Below, piece by piece: positions 35,930-45,613 of a stretch of 64,000 nt of DNA. Where the stretch lies: contig NZ_CP026681.1 of the NCBI RefSeq assembly GCF_002949735.1, positions 3,162,001 through 3,226,000 of the forward strand. Reading direction: 5' to 3'. A program made the translations under genes and the position numbers. Positions within the stretch are counted from its first letter, which is position 1; every line of letters begins with the position of its first letter. The notes beneath the pieces were generated by a model. The model ran no database searches and had not been told where the DNA came from. It saw only the letters and a list, made by a program, of their open reading frames with translations. Origin of the DNA: Nostoc sp. 'Peltigera membranacea cyanobiont' N6 (GTDB taxonomy: Bacteria; Cyanobacteriota; Cyanobacteriia; Cyanobacteriales; Nostocaceae).

Positions 35930-37372
35930 TTAAAGTAAAGGAGTCAGCAATCGAGAAACTCTCACCGCTAACTTGAACCAAAAAGGTTTTTTATCGTACT
36001 CATCAAGATCGACAGCAACACAAACAGCTAAATCATCCTCTAACATCTTTTTCACACTTTGGATAAACCCAAGTTCGGTAATAAAACCCATAACTTCAAA
36101 GTTGAGAGAAAAAGAGCGATTATCTAAGTTAACAGTTCCTACCCCTGCTATCTTCTCATCAATGACTATAATTTTCTGGTGCATAAACCCATTTTTGTAA
36201 CGATACAACTTGATACCGATTTTTTCCATTTCGGTGTAGTAAGAGAAGGAACATAAATAAACAAATAAATGATCGGGTCGATTTGGTAAGAGAATTCGCA
36301 CATCTACACCTCGCATTGCTGCCAGTTTTAAGGCTGACAATGTTGCCTCATCCGGCACAAAGTATGGACTAGCAATCCAGAGGTGAGTTTGAGCTTGATT
36401 AATTAATTCAACGAAAAAAAGCTTACAAGCTGGTAGCGAATCTGCGGGGCCTGTAGGAAGGATGAATGCAGTTTGATTAATTTCCTGATTAATTTTTACC
36501 TGCCAATTAACTTCGAGAAGTTTTCGAGTCGCCCAATACCAATCTCGCACAAAGGAGTTTTGTAGGGATTGTACAGTTGGGCCTTCGAGCATGATATGGG
36601 TGTCGCGCCAAGGACTCAAGCGAGGATTTTTTCCTAAATATTCGTCACCAATATTCAGTCCACCTACAAATGCTATTTCTCCATCCACCACCAGAATTTT
36701 CCGATGATTGCGAAAATTAAATTGGAACCGATTACCCTGACCTTTGGTGGTGTTAAATGCACTCACCGCAATTCCATGCTTTTGTAGAGACTGGATATAA
36801 GGGCGAGATAGTTTCTTTGAACCAATTTCATCGTAGAGAAAGTAAATGTTTATTCCTTGCTTGGCTTTAGCAATTAATGCTTCTTTAAACTCATTACCTG
36901 CTTGGTCATCGTTAACAGTATAGAATTGGAACAAAATATAATTTTTCGCCGATGCAATCTTTTTCAGCATCGCTTCATAAGTTTGCTGACCATCAATCAG
37001 TAATTCGGCAGCATTGCCTGATGTGAAAGAAATTTCTGTAAAAGCTTCGGCTAATGGTTGCAATTCGGCTAAATTATCTGGTGGCGCGACCTGAAATTTA
37101 ATAACTTCACTATAAGTCCCATGAACAAGCTTGTAGTGTTGTGCATAGACTGAGCGCAGCGTTTCAGCATATCCATGAAATTTAGTTCTTCCTAAAATCC
37201 AATACAACGGAATCGCTAGCCAGGGGAAGGTAATTAGAGAAATGCTCCAAGCAATTGCCCCTTGGGAAGAACGCACATTCATCACTGCATGGGCTGCATG
37301 TGCAACTCCCACGACATGAGCAACAACTGTAGCTGTGCTAAAAATAGCTAGAACACCACTATCTACAAGCAT
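35930..37372 (-). CDS. cls: cardiolipin synthase (phospholipase D family)
   Basis: A 480-residue membrane enzyme that condenses phosphatidylglycerol-type lipids. Two N-terminal membrane helices (about 5-65, GAIAWSISLITFPWLAIPLYW) precede two PLD domains with HKD motifs HRKILVVD and HQKIIVID, the latter followed by GTVNLDNRS. The C-terminal DEYDKKPFWFKLAVRVSRLL is typical of ClsA. Cardiolipin is not a known major cyanobacterial lipid, so the physiological product deserves caution. The start ATG lies one base after the stop of the upstream nuclease/phosphatase gene, so the two form an operon. Confidence 0.92.
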   Translation of the reverse strand: MLVDSGVLAIFSTATVVAHVVGVAHAAHAVMNVRSSQGAIAWSISLITFPWLAIPLYWILGRTKFHGYAETLRSVYAQHYKLVHGTYSEVIKFQVAPPDNLAELQPLAEAFTEISFTSGNAAELLIDGQQTYEAMLKKIASAKNYILFQFYTVNDDQAGNEFKEALIAKAKQGINIYFLYDEIGSKKLSRPYIQSLQKHGIAVSAFNTTKGQGNRFQFNFRNHRKILVVDGEIAFVGGLNIGDEYLGKNPRLSPWRDTHIMLEGPTVQSLQNSFVRDWYWATRKLLEVNWQVKINQEINQTAFILPTGPADSLPACKLFFVELINQAQTHLWIASPYFVPDEATLSALKLAAMRGVDVRILLPNRPDHLFVYLCSFSYYTEMEKIGIKLYRYKNGFMHQKIIVIDEKIAGVGTVNLDNRSFSLNFEVMGFITELGFIQSVKKMLEDDLAVCVAVDLDEYDKKPFWFKLAVRVSRLLTPLL

Positions 37373-37373
37373 A

Positions 37374-38219
37374 TTAATTTTTTGGAGTATTGATATAAGT
37401 AAATTCTGCCAGCAAAGGCTTATGATCGGATGAACAAATTTTGTCTAACACCTTAGCACTGGCTTTCTTCACACTGAGATTTCGATAAAAGATGCGATCT
37501 AAAGGGGGTGATAACAGAAAGCGTTTAATTTTCTCCTTCTCATGAGGTGCGAAAATTACTGGCGTTAATCCCAATTGAGTTGTTACTTGAGTGAGGAGAA
37601 CTGCTCTTTTTTGACTCCAGGTATTGAAATCTCCTGAAAATATTAGCGGCCCGCGATGTGTAGATAATGCTAGCTCTAATTCATTTAGTTGTATTTTAAA
37701 TTTATTTAAATCTACAAAATTAATCAGATGACTATTGATTGTCAAAAGAGTTGTACTTTGATCGGATAGCAGATACTCAGTAACTAAAGAGATTTTCGGA
37801 GTCCTAACAATCGGCTCATAATGTTTAGTAGTAATAACTTTTTTTGTAAGTGGACTGATTGTAGTTGCTGTGAGAATTCCTGAATAGGTTTGATGATGAA
37901 TATCTACAAAATTAGGAGCAAAGCTCCAATTCATCTTCAGCCATGTTTCTAATTTATCTGCTTCTACTTTTAGAGAAAACTCTTGTAAAAATATGAGGTT
38001 GGGTTGGTAAGTTTCAATTATTGTAGAAAAATCTCTCAACCAAGTTTTATTATAGTTTTGTTTAGCAATATTCCAACTGAGAACTTTAATTGATTTACTA
38101 TTAATTTCTGTTTGAAGGGAATTATTGTTATCAATCGTGAGTTCTTCTAAACGAAGAAATCTATAATATGGAACAAATTTAGTAACGAGAGTGTTTACGT
38201 GTTTTTGAATATTAGGCAT
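37374..38219 (-). CDS. endonuclease/exonuclease/phosphatase family protein
   Basis: A 281-residue Mg-dependent EEP-fold hydrolase. Family motifs appear in order: VLSWNIAKQ (about 47), NLIFLQEF (about 75), NSHLINF, FSGDFNTW (about 195) and SSDHKPLLAEF near the end. It has no signal peptide or membrane segment. Family members cut DNA, phosphoinositides, sphingomyelin or nucleotidyl phosphate bonds. The tight coupling to a cardiolipin synthase gene (one-base gap) hints at a phospholipid or head-group substrate, which is inference. Start ATG 38219; a GTG at 38222 is equally placed. Confidence 0.85.
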   Translation of the reverse strand: MPNIQKHVNTLVTKFVPYYRFLRLEELTIDNNNSLQTEINSKSIKVLSWNIAKQNYNKTWLRDFSTIIETYQPNLIFLQEFSLKVEADKLETWLKMNWSFAPNFVDIHHQTYSGILTATTISPLTKKVITTKHYEPIVRTPKISLVTEYLLSDQSTTLLTINSHLINFVDLNKFKIQLNELELALSTHRGPLIFSGDFNTWSQKRAVLLTQVTTQLGLTPVIFAPHEKEKIKRFLLSPPLDRIFYRNLSVKKASAKVLDKICSSDHKPLLAEFTYINTPKN

Positions 38220-38350
38220 CACTAATATTAAACTATATTTTTTTCTAGCTTAAGGCGATTGGATAGTCGTTACAGAGTTATGTTACAAAAACTTGGAAAG
38301 CTTGGATAGATAGATAAGCTGTGCCCCTTACTACTGAATTGGAACCCCTA

Positions 38351-38491
38351 TAAGTAGAACAGGGTAAATAATTAAAGGTTTGTAGTGAGAACTTTAGTTC
38401 TCAAATCAGGACTAAAGTCCTTACTACGAACTGATTTTCGCTAAAGTTACATTACTTTACATAGTTTGTTTTTTTCAAGTCGTTCTACTTA
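38351..38491. mobile_element. MITE-like element, family A copy 2
   Basis: 141 bp between taagtagaac (38351-38360) and gttctactta (38482-38491). The interior shares gtaaataattaaaggttt and the palindrome aggactaaagtcct with other spacers. It is non-coding and lies between the nuclease/phosphatase and DUF790 genes. Confidence 0.6.
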
Positions 38492-38498
38492 TCCTTAA

Positions 38499-39713
38499 TC
38501 AATCCATTACAGCTAACACAGCTTTCGGTAATAACTTATCTTTAAACCAAACAATTCTGCCGGGGACATCATTTAATTTTACTCCCGCCTTTTCTAAATT
38601 AAGTCGTTCAGAAATTGCCAAAATTAAGTCATCTCGTCCAGCCCGCCGCACCTGAGAAAACTTCTTTTGTAAATATTCTGGCCGCCAATAACCAACAATT
38701 TCTAATAAGAAGGTGCGTCCATCATAATGCACCAAACGAAAATCGGGAATCATCACGCTACCAGGAATTGGGATTAAATCAACTTCTCGCTCTAACGCCC
38801 AACCACTTTTTAAAGCATCCCACTTATCAGCAAAGGATGCTTCTAGCATACTATCGTAGGGCTTGCCTGGTGGATAGTGGGATACTAAACCACATTCGGA
38901 ATTGAGGGTGAAACGTCCAGTTTTCCAGGTATTTGTATAAGCGTCGCGGGTTTGGAGAATGGACGAAAGACTCCATTTAGTAACGTGAAGTAAAGCGGGA
39001 ATAAGTTTAGCGATCGCTAACCCATATCGCGTACTAGAATTAAACAAACTCGTCGGGCCGTCTATCGTAATTGTAAACCCGTGGTCAGCATCGCCCTCAA
39101 TATAAGCCATCAATTGAAACAACTTTAAATAGCGAAATAACAGCTTATATTCACCCGGAACATTCCGATGAGCATTTAACACCAGTTTACTGGCCTTATA
39201 AAACACACCCTGCACCTGAGATAAGTTATATCTATTTAACAAATCTGGTGCTATTGGTGCATCAAAAACAGTCAAAATTTTATTCTCTGATAAATCAGCA
39301 TATAACCCATTGCGAACCTGTTCTAGGAAAACTTCCCGCTCAAGTTCTTGAGTTAACTCATCAGCAATTCTACTTAGCGTAACTTGTGTTGATTCTCGAC
39401 TAGAAACAGACTTTGCAGCCAACGAAAACACCCGTTCTCTTAACATCTGTGGTTCCAAAGGACTAACCACCTCAAAAGTGCAAAAACTGCTTTTGAGAAT
39501 ATAAGCTAATCCCCGCTTCACCCGATAATCTGTCGAATCTCCTTCAAAATCAGTCAATTGTCGCTCAAGCACACCTTGAGTCTTCCCCACTGCTGATTGA
39601 AAATAATTAATTAACTCAATCGCCAACTCCGAAGTTACCCGATCGATCTTCAGTCTCTTCGGGATGATCTCCTCCCCGTTTTGGCGATGCATCAGTAAAT
39701 CTGTCGGTAACAT
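38499..39713 (-). CDS. DUF790 (Bax1-like) nuclease, partner of the XPB-type helicase
   Basis: A 404-residue protein of DUF790, the family that includes archaeal Bax1, the nuclease that binds XPB helicase and incises DNA bubbles. The N-terminus MLPTDLLMHRQNGEEIIPKR is the family hallmark. The C-terminal third carries a PD-(D/E)XK-like core: MIPDFRLVHYDGRTFLLEIVG supplies the D...ExxG-type acidic residues. The start lies inside the 3' end of the helicase gene (98-nt overlap in another frame), so the two are translationally coupled. Likely role: opening and cutting damaged DNA together. Confidence 0.85.
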   Translation of the reverse strand: MLPTDLLMHRQNGEEIIPKRLKIDRVTSELAIELINYFQSAVGKTQGVLERQLTDFEGDSTDYRVKRGLAYILKSSFCTFEVVSPLEPQMLRERVFSLAAKSVSSRESTQVTLSRIADELTQELEREVFLEQVRNGLYADLSENKILTVFDAPIAPDLLNRYNLSQVQGVFYKASKLVLNAHRNVPGEYKLLFRYLKLFQLMAYIEGDADHGFTITIDGPTSLFNSSTRYGLAIAKLIPALLHVTKWSLSSILQTRDAYTNTWKTGRFTLNSECGLVSHYPPGKPYDSMLEASFADKWDALKSGWALEREVDLIPIPGSVMIPDFRLVHYDGRTFLLEIVGYWRPEYLQKKFSQVRRAGRDDLILAISERLNLEKAGVKLNDVPGRIVWFKDKLLPKAVLAVMD

Positions 39714-41229
39714 CTGAATTTTGAATTTTAGATTTTGAACTTCCGGTTGAATAATTAATTTCTAACTGTTCCGCAGCCTTCAAACTCCTTTCCTTCCCAC
39801 TCCCATACACAACCTCCAACTTCCCTTTCCTTTCTTTTTCTCCCCCTGCTTCCCCTATCTTCCTCTCCCCTCTTCTCCTAGCCGAAGTCCCCTCCTCACT
39901 CGTATCCTCCGCCACCACCTCATACAAAATCGCTTGCTTATTCTCAATATTCCCCTTCCGTAAAATCCTCCCCAATCGCTGAGTATACTCCCTAGCCGAA
40001 CCCGTCCCCGATAAAATAATTGCAACAGTTGCCGCCGGCACATCAACCCCTTCATTCAACACATGAGAAGCAACCAAAGTATTATATTTTCCCTCCCGAA
40101 ACTTTGTTAATATCTCATGCCGTTCCTTCACAGGAGTTTGATGAGTAATTGCTGGAATTAGCAAGTCTTGAGAAATCCGGTAAACTGTCGCATTATCAGC
40201 AGTAAAAATCAAAATTCTTGCTGGATAATGTTCTGCCAATAAATTAATCAAAATTCGCAACTTCCCATCAGTCCCCAAAGCGATATCTTTCGCTTCCCGA
40301 TGCGCTAACATAGCCCTACGTCCAAATTGCGATCTAGCACTCATTTGCACGAACATTTGCCAACCTTGCAGACTCCCCAAAGAAATCTTAGATTGCTTTA
40401 AAAAATCATTGCGCGTTTGAATTAACTGGTTGTATCTTTCCCGCTCAAGTTGCGATAACTTTACCTTAATTTGGACAATTTCATGTTCTGCTAACGCCTT
40501 CCCCGCCAAATCTTCGGCGCGTTTGCGATACACTTCTTCACCAATGAGGATATTTAAGTCAGCGTGTTTACCATCAGTGCGTTCTGGTGTAGCAGAGAGT
40601 CCTAGACGATAAGGTGCGATCGCATATTCAGCAATTACCCGATTAAAATCTGTTGGTAAATGGTGACATTCGTCAAAAACAATCAACGCATATTGATTTC
40701 CCAAGGTTTCAGCGTGAATTGCTGCACTGTCGTAAGTTGCAACTAAGATAGCCGTTCTATCCCGCGAACCACCTCCCAGCAACCCCACCTCAGCATCGGG
40801 GAAAGCCGCCACCAAATGTGCGTACCACTGATGCATTAAATCCAAAGTTGGCACTACAATTAGCGTCGTGCGCGGCGTTGACTGCATCGCCATTTGCGCC
40901 AAATAAGTCTTTCCCGCCGCCGTGGGAAGCACAACTACTCCCTGCCTACCCGCCAGTTTCCAAGCTGCTAGTGCCTCAGTCTGGTGGGGATAGGGTTCCA
41001 TTTCCAAAGTGGGAACCAACTCCACAGGATAAAATTGCTTTGCCTCATCGATAAAATTCACATCTTCCGCTTGTAGTGCTTCCACTAGCGATCGGTATCT
41101 AATTGCTGGAATGCGGAATTTTTCAACTCTATCATCCCACGTAGCATAATCCATCCAACCTTTACCGCGTGGTGGTGGATGCAAAATTAATGTGCCACGA
41201 TCAAAATTTAGTGTAGGGGTACGAGCCAT
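39616..41229 (-). CDS. XPB/Rad25-type DEAD/DEAH DNA helicase
   Basis: A 537-residue SF2 helicase. A damage-recognition-like N-terminus (1-75) is followed by motif Q (YPHQTEAL), Walker A PTAAGKT (K107), DECHH (about 185), SATPERTDG, and in the second RecA lobe ILIFTADN, VASHVLNEGVDVP and QRLGRILRKG (motif VI). After about residue 440 the sequence becomes a low-complexity charged tail (EEGTSARRRGERKIGEAGG) of ~95 residues, part of which is encoded by repeat-like DNA and overlaps the DUF790 start. The gene begins right at a GGGGATT STRR tract (ATG 41229). Confidence 0.88.
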   Translation of the reverse strand: MARTPTLNFDRGTLILHPPPRGKGWMDYATWDDRVEKFRIPAIRYRSLVEALQAEDVNFIDEAKQFYPVELVPTLEMEPYPHQTEALAAWKLAGRQGVVVLPTAAGKTYLAQMAMQSTPRTTLIVVPTLDLMHQWYAHLVAAFPDAEVGLLGGGSRDRTAILVATYDSAAIHAETLGNQYALIVFDECHHLPTDFNRVIAEYAIAPYRLGLSATPERTDGKHADLNILIGEEVYRKRAEDLAGKALAEHEIVQIKVKLSQLERERYNQLIQTRNDFLKQSKISLGSLQGWQMFVQMSARSQFGRRAMLAHREAKDIALGTDGKLRILINLLAEHYPARILIFTADNATVYRISQDLLIPAITHQTPVKERHEILTKFREGKYNTLVASHVLNEGVDVPAATVAIILSGTGSAREYTQRLGRILRKGNIENKQAILYEVVAEDTSEEGTSARRRGERKIGEAGGEKERKGKLEVVYGSGKERSLKAAEQLEINYSTGSSKSKIQNSDVTDRFTDASPKRGGDHPEETEDRSGNFGVGD

Positions 41230-41230
41230 T

Positions 41231-41345
41231 TATGGGGATTGGGGATTGGGGATTGGGGATTGGGGATTAGGGATTGGGGATTGGGAACCCCTCTAGTTAG
41301 TCTTCAGTACTTAGTACCTAGTCCTCAGTCCCTAGTCCCCAGTCC
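41231..41345. repeat. GGGGATT and CCTAGTC-type heptamer repeats
   Basis: About seven GGGGATT units abut the helicase start codon (41231-41286). A degenerate run of cagtccctagtcccc-type heptamers (about 41301-41345) leads up to the cyclase gene. They fill almost the entire divergent spacer. Confidence 0.85.
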
Positions 41346-41372
41346 CTTGATTACTAATAACGTAAAAAGTGC

Positions 41373-42674
41373 ATGATTCATTCAAGTAACTTAGACAAAA
41401 ACCAACTAGATGCGCTCATCAGTCATGGAATGTCCGATCCACAAACAAACAATAGCCTTGCCAAATCTTACAAAGAACAGCGACAGAGCTTTTTGATAAA
41501 ACGGCTGCAATTGCAGGCGCAGATTCTGCTGGTAGCTGGCTTGACTTTAATCGCTTTTTTTCTCTGGGCAAATTCACATCTAGAAGGCAAGATATACGCT
41601 TTTAAAATTGGGATTGTAGTAGAATTATTCACTCTTATTTGTTGGGGTTTATGTAAAACTCCTATTGGTCGCCGCCATCCTGACTTAATTTTTTTGAGTT
41701 TATGCTGGGCTGTAACTTGTGTTGTCCAAATTGATATAGCTTTGCTGTTTAATAGTCTGGAACCTAGAAACAATATTTGGACTCTGATGTTTCTCACTCA
41801 GGCTACAATCATACCAGTCCAATGGTGGATGCATTTAATATCTCAACTCGGAACAATAATTTGCTATTTAACCTTATATCTCTTATATAATCCCACATTG
41901 AAGAATCCATCAGCTTTTTATGCTGAACAAGGATTATACTTCTTTTGGACTTGCGTAATTTGTGTATTTTCTGTCTATTTATACGAACGCTTGCGAAAAA
42001 AAGAATTTTACGCCCGTAAGGCAATGGAACTGGCACAGCAAAAATCAGAAAGGCTGCTACTAAATATTCTGCCAGAGATGATTGCAGAACAATTAAAACA
42101 ACAGCCTACAACTATTGCTGACAGTTTTCTAGAAGTTACGGTATTATTTGCCGATATTGTCGGTTTTACAGAGCTTTCAACTCGGACATCTCCTGCGGAA
42201 TTAGTCGAGTTATTAAATACAATATTCTGTTTGTTCGACCAATTAGCAGAACGTCATGGGGTAGAGAAAATCAAGACCATTGGCGACGCATATATGGCTG
42301 TCGCCGGATTGCCAAATCAGTCTAATGACCATGCTCCAACAATAGCTAATATGGCGTTAGATATGCAAATTGCTATAGCTACCTTCAATGCAGAAAACAA
42401 TCAATTATTTAGCATCCGTATTGGCATTAGTACAGGCCCAGTTGTGGCGGGGGTGATTGGACTCAAAAAGTTTGCCTACGACCTCTGGGGAGATACAGTA
42501 AACACTGCTAGTAGAATGGAATCACATGGGATAGCAGGTAGTATTCAAGTTTGTGAAGCAACTTATCAGCTTTTAAAGGACCGATACCTATTGGAGAAAC
42601 GAGGTTTAATTCAGGTCAAAGGCAAAGGAGAAATGATGACTTATATCTTAAAAGAAATTAAGTTGAAAGCTTAA
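41373..42674 (+). CDS. membrane-bound class III adenylate cyclase
   Basis: A 433-residue protein making cAMP. About six N-terminal membrane helices (45-205) are followed by a coiled linker (RKKEFYARKAMELAQQKSER) and a class III cyclase domain (about 235-425). Metal-binding aspartates are in VLFADIVGFTELS; the adenine-selecting Lys is in EKIKTIGDAYM; DLWGDTVNTASRME supplies the adenine-binding Asp and transition-state Asn/Arg. Those residues point to adenylate rather than guanylate cyclase. It is divergent from the helicase gene and about 170 bp upstream of the hybrid kinase. Confidence 0.9.
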   Translation: MIHSSNLDKNQLDALISHGMSDPQTNNSLAKSYKEQRQSFLIKRLQLQAQILLVAGLTLIAFFLWANSHLEGKIYAFKIGIVVELFTLICWGLCKTPIGRRHPDLIFLSLCWAVTCVVQIDIALLFNSLEPRNNIWTLMFLTQATIIPVQWWMHLISQLGTIICYLTLYLLYNPTLKNPSAFYAEQGLYFFWTCVICVFSVYLYERLRKKEFYARKAMELAQQKSERLLLNILPEMIAEQLKQQPTTIADSFLEVTVLFADIVGFTELSTRTSPAELVELLNTIFCLFDQLAERHGVEKIKTIGDAYMAVAGLPNQSNDHAPTIANMALDMQIAIATFNAENNQLFSIRIGISTGPVVAGVIGLKKFAYDLWGDTVNTASRMESHGIAGSIQVCEATYQLLKDRYLLEKRGLIQVKGKGEMMTYILKEIKLKA

Positions 42675-42838
42675 TATAACTATGCTGTTTGGCGGATAGC
42701 CAAAAATATCAAGTATGTAATTAGAGCGATAAATCTTAGCTATTTAACCCTTGCTAAAAGAAAGTTTTCTTACTTTAGATAGATTCGCAGCAAAAAACTG
42801 CTTTGATGTATATTTTTCCGATGCATAATAAATGTTAA

Positions 42839-42870
42839 GCGATGTCTCCGACGGGCTATTCGGAGTCGCA
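42839..42870. repeat. palindromic repeat spanning the hybrid kinase start codon
   Basis: gcgatgtctccgacgggcta continuing to ttcggagtcgc. The ATG at 42842 used as the gene start is the ATG of the repeat itself. Confidence 0.7.
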
Positions 42871-45613
42871 TTCTCTAGCTAATTTTGGGAATAATCCTTT
42901 AGCTAGCTGCATAAAAGGAGAAGCCATATTGAAAGGAATACGTTCCCTTCTCGCGCCTTATGCTGTGGCACTATTGGCTGTTGGTAGCGCATTGCTACTA
43001 ACACTATTGCTACAGCCACTACTGAAACCAACTATTTTCCTGCTATTTTTTGCTGCTGTGGCAGTTAGTGCCTGGTATGGCGGCATAGAAGCAGGGTTGC
43101 TGACTACTGCTTTGTCTACTTTCGCCGTCAGCTATTTTTTCTTAGAGCCAGTATTTTCGCTCTCAGTTGCGAGTCTAGACAGCATCAGACGGTTAGGCTT
43201 GTTTGTCCTAGTGACAACATTCATTAGCTTACTGAACTCAGAGTTACGCACTGCCAAACAACATCTTCAGATGAGTTTGCAGAAGTTACAAGCGAGTGAG
43301 GCAAAGTTTAGAAGGTTGGTAGAGTCCAACATTATTGGGGTAATTGTAGCCAATATGGACGGGGCGATCGCAGAAGCTAATGATGCTTTTTTAGAAATGG
43401 TAGGTTATTCGCAGGAGGATTTACTTGCTGGGCGAGTCCGATGGCAGGACATCGTAGCACCAGAATATATTGAAGCTAACAACAGTGCGATCGCAGAACT
43501 CAAAACCCAAGGTGTATGTCAACCTTTTGAGAATGAATACATCCGCAAAGATCAAAGCCGCGTTCCTATTCTGTTAGGTTCTGCTTTGTTAGAAAACAAT
43601 CCTAACGATATTATCTCTTTTGTACTTGATTTAAGCGAACGCAAACGAGCGGAAATAGCACTGCATCAACAAGAAGAGGAACTGCGCCTAATTACAAATG
43701 CTCTGCCCGTCCAGATTTCCTATGTTGATATGCAGCAGCGTTATCGCTTCAATAACAAGGGGTATGAAGACTGGTTTGGACTTCCTGCTTCCGAAATTTA
43801 TGGTAAACACATTAGAGAAATTCTCGGAGAGTCGATTTATCAGTCAATTCTTCCTTATGTAGAAGCGGTACTTTCTGGAGAGGAAGTAACTTACGACACC
43901 CAATTACCCCATAAAGATGGCACAAACCATTACGTGAATGTAACTTATGTTCCCCAGTTCAGTCAGCAAGGAAAAGTTGAAGGATTTGTTGCGCTGATTA
44001 CAGATATTACACTTCATAAATTAGCAGAAGCAGCCCTCAAACAGAGTGAGAAACGGTTAAAAGCACTAACCGAAAAAGTCCGCATGATTCCTTGGGAGGT
44101 AAATGCCAATACCGGAAATTTTACTTATGTAGGGCCGCAAACTGTTGAGATTCTTGGCTATCCATTGTCAGACTGGTACATCGATAATTTCTGGGAAAAA
44201 CACATGTATCCAGAAGATCGGGAGTGGGTTATTAGGTATTGCCAAGAATCTTCTCTAATACTGGATAATTACGAATTTGAATACAGAATGTTGGCTGCTG
44301 ATGGCAGAATTGTCTGGCTGTATGACATTGTTAATGTCGTGCGGGATGAGAATGGACCGCAGCTACTACATGGATTTATGCTCGATATTACCGATCGCAA
44401 GCAAGCAGAGCAAGAACGCGAACAACTGCTTGAGCGCGAACAAGCAGCACGCGCCGATGCAGAAGCTGCAAACCGGATGAAGGATGAATTTCTCGCCACC
44501 CTCTCCCACGAACTCCGCACACCTTTAAACGCCATACTAGGTTGGACGCAGCTACTGAGAAGTCGCAAATTTGATGAGGCTACCACTGGGCGGGCGCTAG
44601 AGACAATTGAGCGGAACACTAGATCCTTAACGCAACTAATCGAAGATGTCCTAGATGTGTCGCGGATTATTAGAGGTACACTCCATCTAAAGACGCATCG
44701 GGTAAAACTTGTAACACTTGTAGAGGCAGCAATTGATACTGTGCGCCCAGCAGCCGAAGCCAAAGAGATTAGCATTAAGTGTAAATTCGATCCTGAAGTA
44801 GGGGTAGTTGTGGGTGATACCAACCGCTTGCAACAGGTTGTGTGGAATTTGCTCTCCAATGCCGTCAAGTTTACATCCAAAGAGGGAAGAGTTGATGTGC
44901 AATTGCAGCGAATTGAATCATCTGTGCAAATTCGGGTAAGTGATACGGGAGTGGGAATTGCTGGCGAATTCCTACCCCATGTATTTGAACGCTTCCGTCA
45001 AGCTGATAGTTCGATTACGCGATCGCACGGCGGACTAGGATTAGGGTTAGCGATCGTCCGCCACTTGGTAGAATTACACGGTGGCACAGTTTCTGTGGAA
45101 AGTCCAGGTGTGGGACAGGGGGCGACATTCATTGTCAATCTGCCCATGAGAGCCATTTATGTAGAGGCTAATACCGGAGAGCAGCTTTCATCTCTGGTTG
45201 ATGTCCAAGAGGCTAACAATTATCTGCCGAGGCTAGATGACTTGCGAGTGCTGATCGTCGATGATGAGGCAGACGCGCGTCATTTACTCACCACAATTCT
45301 GGGACAGTATGGGGCCCAAGTCATAGCAGCTGCATCTGCAAGTGATGCACTGTTTGCTTTGGAACAATATCGCCCCCATATACTGGTGAGCGATATTGGT
45401 ATGCCACAAGAAGATGGCTACGCACTAATTCGTCAAGTGAGGGCGCTACCAACAGATCGAGGAGGGCGGATTCCAGCAGTGGCGCTGACAGCTTATGCTA
45501 GGGCGGAAGATCGGACGCAAGCGTTGTTAGCAGGCTTTCAACTCCACGTTCCCAAGCCAGTGAATCCCGCCGAGTTAGCTGCTGTGGTTGCCAACCTCAC
45601 TGGACGCACTTGA
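42842..45613 (+). CDS. hybrid sensor histidine kinase/response regulator
   Basis: A 923-residue membrane sensor. Domains in order: DUF4118/KdpD-like membrane bundle (about 35-125), three PAS/PAC domains (about 145-265, 275-400, 405-530), a coiled linker rich in Glu/Arg/Ala, HisKA with FLATLSHELRTPLNAILGW (His about 556), HATPase (NLLSNAVKF, DTGVGI, GLGLGLAIVRHLV) and a C-terminal receiver (LIVDDEAD, phospho-acceptor Asp about 850 in LVSDIGMP, Lys in VPKPVNP). It probably phosphorelays from His to its own receiver; the signal is unknown. The N-terminal ~10 residues (MSPTGYSESHS) derive from a palindromic repeat, and a TTG near 42928 is an alternative start. Confidence 0.92.
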   Translation: MSPTGYSESHSLANFGNNPLASCIKGEAILKGIRSLLAPYAVALLAVGSALLLTLLLQPLLKPTIFLLFFAAVAVSAWYGGIEAGLLTTALSTFAVSYFFLEPVFSLSVASLDSIRRLGLFVLVTTFISLLNSELRTAKQHLQMSLQKLQASEAKFRRLVESNIIGVIVANMDGAIAEANDAFLEMVGYSQEDLLAGRVRWQDIVAPEYIEANNSAIAELKTQGVCQPFENEYIRKDQSRVPILLGSALLENNPNDIISFVLDLSERKRAEIALHQQEEELRLITNALPVQISYVDMQQRYRFNNKGYEDWFGLPASEIYGKHIREILGESIYQSILPYVEAVLSGEEVTYDTQLPHKDGTNHYVNVTYVPQFSQQGKVEGFVALITDITLHKLAEAALKQSEKRLKALTEKVRMIPWEVNANTGNFTYVGPQTVEILGYPLSDWYIDNFWEKHMYPEDREWVIRYCQESSLILDNYEFEYRMLAADGRIVWLYDIVNVVRDENGPQLLHGFMLDITDRKQAEQEREQLLEREQAARADAEAANRMKDEFLATLSHELRTPLNAILGWTQLLRSRKFDEATTGRALETIERNTRSLTQLIEDVLDVSRIIRGTLHLKTHRVKLVTLVEAAIDTVRPAAEAKEISIKCKFDPEVGVVVGDTNRLQQVVWNLLSNAVKFTSKEGRVDVQLQRIESSVQIRVSDTGVGIAGEFLPHVFERFRQADSSITRSHGGLGLGLAIVRHLVELHGGTVSVESPGVGQGATFIVNLPMRAIYVEANTGEQLSSLVDVQEANNYLPRLDDLRVLIVDDEADARHLLTTILGQYGAQVIAAASASDALFALEQYRPHILVSDIGMPQEDGYALIRQVRALPTDRGGRIPAVALTAYARAEDRTQALLAGFQLHVPKPVNPAELAAVVANLTGRT

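Noticed and set aside
44269..44880. 203-codon open frame antisense to the hybrid kinase
   Set aside because: It lies wholly opposite the HisKA/ATPase coding region, and its composition (Ser/Arg-rich) is what a mirrored frame of that gene would give. No family resemblance.
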